From contig NZ_JASD01000008.1 in NCBI RefSeq assembly GCF_000622385.1, positions 248,001 through 312,000 of the forward strand: a stretch of DNA of 64,000 nt. Reading direction: 5' to 3'. Below, in pieces: positions 44,945 to 53,079 of this stretch; the first letter of the stretch is position 1, and each line of letters opens with the position of its first letter. The notes under the pieces are model-generated. The model had not been told where the DNA came from. It saw only the letters and a list, made by a program, of their open reading frames with translations, and searched no databases. Source of the DNA: Sulfitobacter noctilucicola. Lineage in GTDB: Bacteria > Pseudomonadota > Alphaproteobacteria > Rhodobacterales > Rhodobacteraceae. The translations under genes were made by a program, and so were the position numbers.

Positions 44945-45814
44945 TCAAACCATGTTGTTTATCGCCACCCGTGTCGGCGATGCAGGGTCGTTTAGTTCCT
45001 CAAGAACATCAAAGTGATCACGGCCCGCTGCTTTTTCACAGGTGAGATTGTCGAGCAAGGTTGACCATGTAATTTGCAAGACTTGCGTCTGTATTTGAAA
45101 AGCCTCCGGTTCGTCCGCGCCGATCAGCAGATGCACGTTTGAAGCCGCTGCTGGTATTTGCCTGAGCGGCGACAGCGCTGCAATTTCCTCAGGGGTGATC
45201 CGCGCCAGATCATTCACATAGGATGCCGCGATGGGTGCCAATTCGTAAACACCACTAATCAGAACCGCACCTGCGATAAGCGGGGCCACATTCAGGCCAA
45301 GCGCATCCGTCACCACACTAGCGGCCAAATGCGCACCTGCGGAATGGCCCGCAAGCACGATCTTGCGCGGGTCTATGCCCCACGTCGATGCATTGGACGA
45401 GATGTATTCTACCGCCTCGTGCACCTCTGCCGTCAGAGCAGACAGCGTGACATCAGGCGTCAGCGTATAGCCGACAGAAATCCACGCCCACCCCATTTCG
45501 GCAAAGCTCTCAGCTGCAAATCCAGCGACGCTTTTGTCCCCTTCCTGCCAAAAACCTCCGTGAATAAAAACGAGACAGGGCAGCGCTGCGCCCTCCGGAT
45601 TATCCGGCCTGAACACATCGATTTTCTGACGCGTTCGGGGGCCGTACTCCAGATCGCGATCCACCTTCAATTTTGGATGGGTAAGTGCCTGGCGGGTTTG
45701 AGAAACCATCGTGTTCAAGCTACCAGCCGCATCTTTAGCCGAACGGCTGGGTGACAGCTGGAAATCAATTTCTGCCCGCGGAAGCGATAACAAGGCGCTT
45801 AATCTATGGTCCAT
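44945..45814 (-). CDS. Alpha/beta hydrolase, kynurenine formamidase-like
   Basis: A 289-residue alpha/beta hydrolase. The oxyanion motif H85-G-G-F-W, nucleophile S158 in AGHSAGA, acid D234 and base H267 form a complete set. The HGGFW form and length match the BNA7/kynurenine-formamidase-like branch, whose members hydrolyse N-formyl or other amides and esters. As probable first gene of the hydrolase/Rieske/GS-like/SDR unit, it may release an amide or ester product; this is inference. Confidence 0.86.
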   Translation of the reverse strand: MDHRLSALLSLPRAEIDFQLSPSRSAKDAAGSLNTMVSQTRQALTHPKLKVDRDLEYGPRTRQKIDVFRPDNPEGAALPCLVFIHGGFWQEGDKSVAGFAAESFAEMGWAWISVGYTLTPDVTLSALTAEVHEAVEYISSNASTWGIDPRKIVLAGHSAGAHLAASVVTDALGLNVAPLIAGAVLISGVYELAPIAASYVNDLARITPEEIAALSPLRQIPAAASNVHLLIGADEPEAFQIQTQVLQITWSTLLDNLTCEKAAGRDHFDVLEELNDPASPTRVAINNMV

Positions 45815-45968
45815 ACGGGTGCCCTTTTTCTCCTGAGATTATCAAACCCGCGCCAGAGACAACCGTCACTTGCAGGACAGCCGCCCCGCAATCGATAGTT
45901 GAATTTGGCTGGTTTTCACCTTCCATTAAGGAATTGCTTCTAACTTCGCCGGGTCAACAGGAGCCAAC
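45815..45968. promoter_or_regulatory. Divergent control region, hydrolase unit / PAS kinase
   Basis: This 154-base gap separates outward-facing start codons and should carry promoters for both units. CAGGAGCC is the kinase ribosome-binding site. No clear operator is visible. Confidence 0.45.
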
Positions 45969-47129
45969 ATGCAACACGACGATGCCCGAATCCAGAAGGC
46001 GGACGACATTTTGTCAGCGCAATGGGCATCTGCGCCTTTTTTGAAGAAGGTAACTGATATCGTTCCGAACGTTATCTACGTCTTTAATCAAAAGACCCAA
46101 TCGAACGAATATACCAACCGTTCTTTGGGCACCGCTTTAGGATATTCAGAACAGGAAGTGCGCGATTTGGGCGCGGATCTGATGCCGCATATCTGCCATC
46201 CCCAAGACCTGCCGAGAATTTTTTCGCATTTCGAAGGGCTGCAATCCTTGATCGATGACGAGGTAAAGCAGGTAGACTACCGCGTGCGCCATAAGCAGGG
46301 GCACTGGGTATGGCTGCTGTCGCAGGATCGCGTGTTCGAGCGGGCCCCTGACGGATCTGTGTTGCGTCACATCGGGGTTGCGTCAGATATCAGCGCGCAA
46401 AAAGCTGCTGAAGAACATGCACGATCGGAACAGCGGAAAGCGGAAATCACAAGCGCAGAACTGCGCGATTTTTCCTATTCCATGTCACACGATATGAAGT
46501 CTCCCTCCAGCACATTGCACCTGTTGCTGAGCGAGCTGATCGACAGCCATGGTGACACGCTGGATGAGGATGCGGCGTCTTTGGTCTATATGTCACTGAC
46601 CACCGTGACACGCCTGTCGAAGCTCGTGGATGACGTTCTGCATTACACGCGGGTCGTCGACCATGATCTGCATCCAGAAGCCGTCGATCTGAGCCTGATC
46701 GTCAAAGACGTGCTGGGCGATTTGCACGGGATCATAAAGCACGGCAATTCAGTTGTTGAAGTCGGTTACTTGCCTGTTGTTATGGCCGACAAACGACAAA
46801 TGCGCATTCTTTTCCAGTGCCTGATAGAAAACGCGATCAAATTCCACACACCAGGCCGTAGCGCAAAGGTACAGATCTCCTCCAGCGCGCTGGTTGAAGA
46901 CAGAAACTTTCGAATCACAATTGCTGATGATGGCATCGGGATCGACAGACACAAACACGAACAGATCTTCACAATTTTCAAACGGTTGAATGCTGAAAAC
47001 GACTTTGTCGGCAGCGGCCTCGGGCTTGCGATTTGTCGCCGCATCGCCGCGAACCATCAAACAGATATTACAGTCGATTCCGCCCCCGGCGAAGGGTCGG
47101 CATTCAGCATAGGACTCCCGCAAGCATGA
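45969..47129 (+). CDS. PAS-domain histidine kinase (cytoplasmic)
   Basis: A 386-residue kinase without membrane helices. A PAS fold spans about residues 25-145 (NVIYVFNQKTQSNEYTN; VWLLSQDRVFERAPDGSVLRHIGVASDIS). HisKA follows with H174 (SYSMSHDMKSPSSTL), then the ATPase domain (ENAIKFHTPG, ADDGIGID, GSGLGLAICRRI). It resembles phytochrome-type kinases in its HisKA, but no GAF/PHY domains are present. It overlaps the next gene by four bases (ATGA). Confidence 0.9.
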   Translation: MQHDDARIQKADDILSAQWASAPFLKKVTDIVPNVIYVFNQKTQSNEYTNRSLGTALGYSEQEVRDLGADLMPHICHPQDLPRIFSHFEGLQSLIDDEVKQVDYRVRHKQGHWVWLLSQDRVFERAPDGSVLRHIGVASDISAQKAAEEHARSEQRKAEITSAELRDFSYSMSHDMKSPSSTLHLLLSELIDSHGDTLDEDAASLVYMSLTTVTRLSKLVDDVLHYTRVVDHDLHPEAVDLSLIVKDVLGDLHGIIKHGNSVVEVGYLPVVMADKRQMRILFQCLIENAIKFHTPGRSAKVQISSSALVEDRNFRITIADDGIGIDRHKHEQIFTIFKRLNAENDFVGSGLGLAICRRIAANHQTDITVDSAPGEGSAFSIGLPQA

Positions 47130-47596
47130 CGCATCCAGATGCCTACCCGATACAGAACCTGATGCTGATCGACGACAACAGTTTCGATCAGATGATTTAC
47201 CAGCGTATTTCGCAAAAGTCAGGGATGGTGGGTAATCTGATGCAGTTTACCGATGCAACCAAAGCGCTTGAGCATCTGGCCGACACGGGCAAAGTCAGAC
47301 CCGATCTCATCCTGCTCGACATCAACATGCCGATTATGGACGGCTTTGAATTTCTCGAAGCGGTGACAGAGAAGTTTGGCGCGGATATGTGTCCGATTGT
47401 CGTCATGCTGACCACGTCGCTGAACCCCAAGGACGAATTGCGGGCCAAGGGTTTTTCGGTGGTGGAGGACTTTCTCAACAAGCCTCTGACGAAAGCGCAT
47501 CTTGAAAAACTGTCGGAGCTGGTGAACGGGCATAAAAAACAGGTGCCTTTTAACGATACCGCCAAAGCGCAGACGGAACAGGTCGTCTCAAAATAG
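47126..47596 (+). CDS. Single-domain response regulator (Rcp1-like)
   Basis: A 156-residue receiver with no output domain. The acidic pair is D16/D17 (MLIDDNSFD) and the phospho-accepting aspartate is D65 (ILLDINMPIMDGFEFL); T-T-S and the K in FLNKPLTKAHL complete the site. Stand-alone receivers of this type usually relay phosphate or bind partner proteins. Coupled to the kinase by an ATGA overlap; the start at 47126 is set by that. Confidence 0.9.
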   Translation: MTHPDAYPIQNLMLIDDNSFDQMIYQRISQKSGMVGNLMQFTDATKALEHLADTGKVRPDLILLDINMPIMDGFEFLEAVTEKFGADMCPIVVMLTTSLNPKDELRAKGFSVVEDFLNKPLTKAHLEKLSELVNGHKKQVPFNDTAKAQTEQVVSK

Positions 47597-47634
47597 CATT
47601 TCCGCGGTCGCCAAAGCCATGCTAGCCAAGATGG

Positions 47635-48681
47635 ATGAAGTATGAACTGAATTCCCCGGATCGAGCAAAGGCCGTGCAGGCCGGATTGCAAGCCATACCT
47701 GCGCCTAGTCTGGATGCTGAACGCCCCCAATCGATGCTCGGCCGCTGTCCTGTAGCGGGTCAAACGCCACTTATTACTTCGCCCGAACTTGCGCGGGCAG
47801 CACATGTTCGATGCGTTTACCTGAAAGATGAACGCGCTCGGATGAGCTTAGGTAGTTTTAAGGCTTTAGGTGCTGCGTATGTCATCGCGCATGATGCTGC
47901 TGAGGGCCGTGCGAAGGGGCAGACCTATGTGACCGCGAGCGCAGGCAATCACGGATTATCCGTAGCCGCCGGTGCCAATGCATTCGGCGCGCAGGCGGTT
48001 GTTTTTCTTGCCGAAACGGTACCCGAAAGTTTTGCAGACCGGTTGCGAAACTTAGGCGCAAAGGTGGAGCGGCACGGCGCGTTCTATGAGGAAAGTATGG
48101 AAGGTGCGGCGCAGGCGGCGCAAGCGAATGGCTGGCAATTGTTATCGGACAGTTCTTGGCCCGGCTACATAGATCGCCCGCATCGATTAATGGAAGGCTA
48201 TTTGGTTCTGATGCACGAGGCCATCGCGCAGATGACTGAAGTTCCGACCCACCTTTTCTTGCAGGCCGGTGTCGGCGGATTGGCTGCGGCATGCGCCGGT
48301 TTGGCCCGAAAGGCATGGGGGACAGCCACAAAGATCATCGTTGTAGAGCCGGAGGCGGCACCGGCACTCGCCGCTTCGATCCGCGCGGGTAGTGCGCAGA
48401 AAACGCAGGGTCCCGCGTCAGAGATGGGACGACTGGATTGCAAGGAACCTTCGCTGATCGCCCTCAAGGGGCTGGCACGTGACGCGGATATTTTCATGAC
48501 GCTGACCGAAGAAGAAGGCCGGACAGGACATGAAGCATGCCAAGACGCGGGTTTGCCTTCTACACCTTCAGGGGCGGCGGGGATTGCGGGGTTGCTTGCC
48601 GTGCCCGGCATGGCTGATGACTTTGGCCTGACTGATACCTCCTGCATTCTAGCGATCCTAAGCGAAGAACCGGTCCCTTGA
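47635..48681 (+). CDS. PLP-dependent ammonia-lyase (diaminopropionate ammonia-lyase / EutB-like)
   Basis: A 348-residue fold-type II PLP enzyme. The PLP lysine is K76 in RMSLGSFKALGA; TASAGNHGLSVA binds phosphate; QAGVGGLAAACAG is the Gly-rich loop. WQLLSDSSWPGY and the R-L-M-E-G-Y segment are like diaminopropionate ammonia-lyase. Threonine-dehydratase-like EutB of ectoine operons is a relative. It should eliminate ammonia from a hydroxy- or diamino-acid. First gene of a coupled trio; the next TTG start overlaps its stop. Confidence 0.85.
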   Translation: MKYELNSPDRAKAVQAGLQAIPAPSLDAERPQSMLGRCPVAGQTPLITSPELARAAHVRCVYLKDERARMSLGSFKALGAAYVIAHDAAEGRAKGQTYVTASAGNHGLSVAAGANAFGAQAVVFLAETVPESFADRLRNLGAKVERHGAFYEESMEGAAQAAQANGWQLLSDSSWPGYIDRPHRLMEGYLVLMHEAIAQMTEVPTHLFLQAGVGGLAAACAGLARKAWGTATKIIVVEPEAAPALAASIRAGSAQKTQGPASEMGRLDCKEPSLIALKGLARDADIFMTLTEEEGRTGHEACQDAGLPSTPSGAAGIAGLLAVPGMADDFGLTDTSCILAILSEEPVP

Positions 48682-49841
48682 CCGGACAGGGCATAGGGTT
48701 TCCGGCGTCTGAATATTCCGCTCGGACGCGCAATGCGCAACGCCTGATGGCTGAGCACGATGTCCATGCCTTACTGCTGACAACCGAACCCGAGGTGCGG
48801 TATTTTACCGGATTTCTGACGCGTTTTTGGGAAAGCCCGACACGGCCGTGGTTCGTTATCGTGCCACTGGCGGGTGATCCGATTGCCGTCATCCCATCAA
48901 TCGGCGCTCATCTAATGGGGCAAACATGGGTCAGCGATATCCGGACCTGGCAATCGCCAAACTATAATGATGACGGGGTCAGTTTACTGGCTGATACGTT
49001 GAAAGAGATTGTACCGGCGCAAGGGTCTGTCGGGCTCGCAGACCAAATCGAAAGCCACCTGCGTATGCCTCTCGTTGATTTGCGAAAGCTTGAAAGTGCA
49101 TTGGGCAACCGAAAGATCAGCTCGGATCATGGGATCACCGCGCGTCTGCGATTGGTTAAGTCCGAAGCAGAGATTGATAAAATCACTACTGCTGCCGGCA
49201 TCGCAGACCGGAGTTTTGACCGTGTGCCCGAAATCGTCTCCGCCGGTGTTCCACTGTCACAGGTATTCAGGGACTTTCAGCGGTTGGCATTGGAAGAAGG
49301 GGCCGATTGGGTTCCCTATCTTGCAGGCGGCGCGGGACAAGGCGGATATGGCGACGTAATTTCACCCGCCACTGACATCCCGCTGCAAAAGGGGGATGTG
49401 TTGATGCTGGACACCGGCCTCGTCCATGACGGATATTTCTGCGACTTTGACCGCAATTACAGCATCGGTCCGCCCAGCGCTGGCGTTCGACAGGCACATC
49501 ACAAGTTGATTGAGGCGACCCAAGCGGGGTTCGAAGCGGCAAGACCGGGTGCGACCATGTCAGATTTGTTTCACGCGATGAATGGCATCGCCAATCCGGA
49601 TGCGGTGGGTTCTGATGGCGGAAGGTTAGGTCATCATCTGGGGATGCAACTTACGGAAGGTCCGTCGATCATTCCCCAAGATCACACGTTGCTTGTACCC
49701 GGTATGGTTCTGACGCTTGAGCCGGGGGTGTCTTTGCCAGAAAGCAAAATCATGGTGCATGAAGAGGATATCGTGATCACCGAAGAAGGTGCGCGGTATT
49801 TGTCTACGCCGCAAGGTACAGACATAAGGGTAATCGGATGA
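48678..49841 (+). CDS. M24 family metallohydrolase (Xaa-Pro peptidase / ectoine hydrolase-like)
   Basis: A 387-residue pita-bread-fold enzyme. The five metal ligands are all present: D245 and D256 (MLDTGLVHDGYFCDFD), H319 (GHHLGMQL), E348 (TLEPG) and E363 (HEEDIVI). The creatinase-like N-terminal domain spans about residues 1-155. Members cleave Xaa-Pro peptides or related C-N bonds, including the ectoine ring in DoeA/EutD. The TTG start overlaps the previous stop (TTGA) and its stop overlaps the next gene, so translation is coupled. Confidence 0.86.
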   Translation: MTGQGIGFPASEYSARTRNAQRLMAEHDVHALLLTTEPEVRYFTGFLTRFWESPTRPWFVIVPLAGDPIAVIPSIGAHLMGQTWVSDIRTWQSPNYNDDGVSLLADTLKEIVPAQGSVGLADQIESHLRMPLVDLRKLESALGNRKISSDHGITARLRLVKSEAEIDKITTAAGIADRSFDRVPEIVSAGVPLSQVFRDFQRLALEEGADWVPYLAGGAGQGGYGDVISPATDIPLQKGDVLMLDTGLVHDGYFCDFDRNYSIGPPSAGVRQAHHKLIEATQAGFEAARPGATMSDLFHAMNGIANPDAVGSDGGRLGHHLGMQLTEGPSIIPQDHTLLVPGMVLTLEPGVSLPESKIMVHEEDIVITEEGARYLSTPQGTDIRVIG

Positions 49842-50578
49842 GCCTGCCGTACACTTTGAACGCCGACCACCCAACACAGATCGGCATGGTTGTCCTGCAA
49901 TCTGATGAAACGCTTGAGCGAGACTTGCGCCGCCTTTTACCGCTGGAGGCGGAGGTGCTGGTGAGCCGCGTGCCTTCGGCAGAGGTGTTAACACAAGCTT
50001 CCATCACCGAGATGGAAGGGAACCTGACGCAGGCCGCACGGCTTTTGCCGCGCAGTGCGGATTGTGCCGCTGTGGGATATGGATGTACGTCCGGCACTGC
50101 TCAAATCGGGGCCGCGCGTGTTGGGAAGTTAATCTCGGATGGAGTGCGCACGAAACATGTGACAGAACCAGTGTCTGCCCTGACCGCCGCTTGCAGGGCG
50201 CTGGGTATTACGCGGCTGGCGCTCATCAGTCCTTATGTCGCCGCGATCTCCGATCAGTTGCGTCATGTATTGGGGGCGGCCGGCATAAGAGTCACGGCCT
50301 TTGCGAGTTTTGATGAACCGAAAGAAGAAAGTGTCGTGCGCATCTCGGCTCAATCGTTGCGACGAGCCGCGATTGAAATCGGCACGACGGCTGACTGCGA
50401 GGCGGTGTTTCTGTCCTGCACAAATCTGCGCACGCTGGATGTGATAGACGCAATCGAGGACGAAATTGGCAAACCAGTGCTATCCAGCAATCAGGTGCTT
50501 GGATGGCATCTGATGCAGCTTGCAGCTCTTATGCCGCCCCAGAACCTGCCGGGGCGGCTTTGGCAATCAGGACGGTGA
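49838..50578 (+). CDS. Maleate isomerase / Asp-Glu racemase family protein (EutA-like)
   Basis: A 246-residue protein of the maleate isomerase / arylmalonate decarboxylase family. The two catalytic cysteines are C83 (GYGCTSGTA) and C194 (FLSCTNLRTLD), each followed by T/S as the family requires. It could isomerise, racemise or decarboxylate a small dicarboxylic acid. EutA of ectoine operons belongs here. It ends the trio and its last 12 bases overlap the 3' end of the opposite-strand permease gene. Confidence 0.86.
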   Translation: MSLPYTLNADHPTQIGMVVLQSDETLERDLRRLLPLEAEVLVSRVPSAEVLTQASITEMEGNLTQAARLLPRSADCAAVGYGCTSGTAQIGAARVGKLISDGVRTKHVTEPVSALTAACRALGITRLALISPYVAAISDQLRHVLGAAGIRVTAFASFDEPKEESVVRISAQSLRRAAIEIGTTADCEAVFLSCTNLRTLDVIDAIEDEIGKPVLSSNQVLGWHLMQLAALMPPQNLPGRLWQSGR

Positions 50579-51460
50579 CATGCCGCGCAGGCGTTCGGAC
50601 CGGCGGCGCAGCATTTCGACCACGAACAGCAGGACAATCGACACCGCAATCAGGATGGTGGCAACGGCCAGAATGGTCGGGCTGATCTGTTCGCGCAGAC
50701 CTGTGAACATTTGCCAAGGCAGGGTTTTTTGACCTGCTGACCCCACGAACAGCACCACAACGACTTCATCAAAGGATGTGATAAAGGCAAATAAGCCCCC
50801 CGAAACAACACCGGGCAGGATCAATGGCATCTGCACGCGGAAGAACGTCGTAACAGGCCCTGCCCCCATGTTGGCCGAAGCACGCGTAAGCGAATTGTCG
50901 AAGCCCACAAGCGTTGCCGTCACCGTGATAATTACGAAGGGAATACCAAGTGCAGCATGTGCCAGAACCACGCCGAGGTAGGTGCCGGTCAACGTGAAGG
51001 GCAGCTCAATCTTGCCGAAAGGTGTCGGGATGTAAGGATTGGAGTAGAAGAAATACATGCCGGTGGCAGATATGATCAGCGGTACAATCATCGGAGAAAT
51101 CAGGATCGCCATGATCCCGCGGCGGAAGGGCACGTGGCTCTGGCTCAGGCCGATTGCGGCCAAAGTGCCGAGAGACACCGAAAGCAACGTGGCGACCGGC
51201 GCAATCTTAAGGGAGTTGCGCAAGGCAAGTTGCCAGTCGGAGTTGGTAAAGAAGTCCTCGTAGTGTTTGGTCGAATAGCCCGCCGGATCGAACGCCAGCA
51301 TTTCCGGCGTGAAGGTAAAGAAATCCTGCGCGTTGAACGACAGCGGGATGATCACCATGATCGGCGCAATCAAGAAGAAAAAGATCAGCCCGCAGATTAC
51401 GCGAAATCCGTAGTACCAGGCGCGTTGGCCGGTGGTGGCATATGGTGGAATTCCGGACAT
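50567..51460 (-). CDS. ABC transporter permease, PotC-like
   Basis: A 297-residue inner-membrane subunit of a polyamine/opine-type importer. Six hydrophobic helices are visible, and the cytoplasmic EAA-like loop reads LTRASANMGAGPVTTFFRVQMPLILPGVVSG. It starts 3 bases after the other permease. Last gene of the transporter unit; convergent and overlapping by 12 bases with the EutA-like gene. Confidence 0.92.
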   Translation of the reverse strand: MSGIPPYATTGQRAWYYGFRVICGLIFFFLIAPIMVIIPLSFNAQDFFTFTPEMLAFDPAGYSTKHYEDFFTNSDWQLALRNSLKIAPVATLLSVSLGTLAAIGLSQSHVPFRRGIMAILISPMIVPLIISATGMYFFYSNPYIPTPFGKIELPFTLTGTYLGVVLAHAALGIPFVIITVTATLVGFDNSLTRASANMGAGPVTTFFRVQMPLILPGVVSGGLFAFITSFDEVVVVLFVGSAGQKTLPWQMFTGLREQISPTILAVATILIAVSIVLLFVVEMLRRRSERLRGMSPS

Positions 51461-51463
51461 GGA

Positions 51464-52981
51464 TCAGCCCCCCAGCTTTACGTTGTCGATACCGACGATC
51501 TTGTCGTAGGCCCAGTAGAGCGCCATCACGATGGCCAGCAGGATCGTGCCCAGCGCGGCCGCCAGACCCCAGTTGAGAGAGCTGGAAATGTGATAGGCAA
51601 TCCGGTTGGAAATGAAGACACCCTTGGTCCCACCCACCAATTCTGGTGTGATGTAGTAACCGATGGCGAGGATGAAGACGAGAATACAGCCCGCGCCGAT
51701 GCCCGGCACAGATTGCGGGAAATAGACGCGCCAGAAGGCGGTCCAGTTTGTGGCGCCAAGCGACTTGGCAGCGCGCAGATAGCTGGGCGGAATGGTTTTC
51801 ATCACCGAATAAAGCGGCAGGATCATAAAGGGCAGAAGGATGTGCGTCATCGCGATGATCGTACCGGTCTGATTATTAATCAGCTCTAGCCGGTTGTCGT
51901 CTGCGACAATACCGATCCACACGAGGACATCGTTAATAACCCCCTGTTGTTGCAACAGCACTTTCCACGCGGAGGTCCGTACCAAGAGCGAGGTCCAGAA
52001 GGGCAACAGCACAAGGATCATCAAAAGGTTTGCTGTGCGTGCCGACAGGTTCGCGAGCAACCATGCGATTGGATATCCCAGCAGAACACACATGCCCATG
52101 ATAGACAGCGACATGATCATAGTCCGAATGAACAGGACAATATAGATGCGCTCGTTCTCGGGCCGCTGTTCAACACCTTCGGCACCTTTCATCAGGTCCA
52201 CCGAGTTCAGAAAATAGCCGTTGGTGTAGGTCGGCGAATAGGTTTTGATCGTCTGCCAGACATCCGGATCGAGCCAGTCGTCATCGACATCGGAAAATTG
52301 TGCACGGATTGACACAGGTTCAATCTGTGAAACATCAACCGCGATCGGCAGTTCAGCGCCGTTCACGCCGTCATTATAAAGCGCGGTATAGACAAAATCC
52401 CATGGCTGCTCTTCGGTTGGAACATCGCCTTCGGCCTCGACGATCATCTTTTCCCAACCGTCATAAGCGCTGGTGGTCAAAGGCAGTTTCGCGCGCAGCG
52501 CGTCATCGTCCATCCACGCGGCCCATTGTACCGGATCGGCATAGGCAGGATCAGCAGCGGTAAAGGCATCCGTATAGGCATCTGTATCAAAACGACTGAT
52601 GCGGCGGCCTGATTTGCGAAACAGGGATGAGATGCCTGTTGTCTCATAGTTCAGGCGGCTGCCCAGACGTGTGTGGGATTTATACTCAACGGCGAGTGCC
52701 ATGTCAGTGTAAAGTGCATTGAAAACAGGCTCGTCCGGCGCTTCGCCACTGGTGGCGTCCCAGTCCTGCAATGCCACCACTGTGCGCGGAAGCGTGTTTT
52801 CAACAATCTCGTTTTCGACGGAGCGGAACAGCATGTCCGCAATTGGCATGACAAAAGAGATCAGAATGAACAAAAGCAACGGGGCGATCAGCGCCAGCGC
52901 GCGGATTTTTTGACGCCGTAATGCGCGGTTCAACGACGCTTTGAGCGGTCGTCCATCGGCAGCCATCATTTGTTCAGCCAT
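51464..52981 (-). CDS. ABC transporter permease, PotB-like with a large periplasmic insertion
   Basis: A 505-residue permease, about 200 residues longer than standard PotB. The extra segment (about residues 45-265) lies between the first helix (ALALIAPLLLFILISFVMPIADML) and the second; it is acidic and tryptophan/tyrosine rich, and should lie in the periplasm. The core is normal, with the loop AAKSLGATNWTAFWRVYFPQSVPGIGAG. ATG 52981 has AAGGGA upstream and is preferred to 53026. Whether the insertion helps capture substrate is unknown. Confidence 0.9.
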   Translation of the reverse strand: MAEQMMAADGRPLKASLNRALRRQKIRALALIAPLLLFILISFVMPIADMLFRSVENEIVENTLPRTVVALQDWDATSGEAPDEPVFNALYTDMALAVEYKSHTRLGSRLNYETTGISSLFRKSGRRISRFDTDAYTDAFTAADPAYADPVQWAAWMDDDALRAKLPLTTSAYDGWEKMIVEAEGDVPTEEQPWDFVYTALYNDGVNGAELPIAVDVSQIEPVSIRAQFSDVDDDWLDPDVWQTIKTYSPTYTNGYFLNSVDLMKGAEGVEQRPENERIYIVLFIRTMIMSLSIMGMCVLLGYPIAWLLANLSARTANLLMILVLLPFWTSLLVRTSAWKVLLQQQGVINDVLVWIGIVADDNRLELINNQTGTIIAMTHILLPFMILPLYSVMKTIPPSYLRAAKSLGATNWTAFWRVYFPQSVPGIGAGCILVFILAIGYYITPELVGGTKGVFISNRIAYHISSSLNWGLAAALGTILLAIVMALYWAYDKIVGIDNVKLGG

Positions 52982-53041
52982 GAGATGTCCCTTGTCGGTC
53001 TTTATGCCTGCCTGTTGGTCCGGCATGGTCGTATCGTAAAA

Positions 53042-53067
53042 AGGGGCGCAACATATGCCGCGCCCCT
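53042..53067 (-). terminator. Intercistronic attenuator-like hairpin after the binding-protein gene
   Basis: Arms AGGGGCGC/GCGCCCCT (53042-53049, 53060-53067) enclose a 10-base loop, with a U5 run on the minus strand from A residues at 53038-53042. It lies 12 bases after the binding-protein stop and before the permease genes. Such hairpins commonly let the binding protein be made in excess over the permeases. Confidence 0.75.
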
Positions 53068-53079
53068 GATATCAATGGC

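Noticed and set aside
47635..50578. Firm assignment as an ectoine degradation operon
   Set aside because: Only three of the five Eut-type proteins are present, no ectoine transporter is adjacent and the PLP enzyme also resembles diaminopropionate ammonia-lyase.
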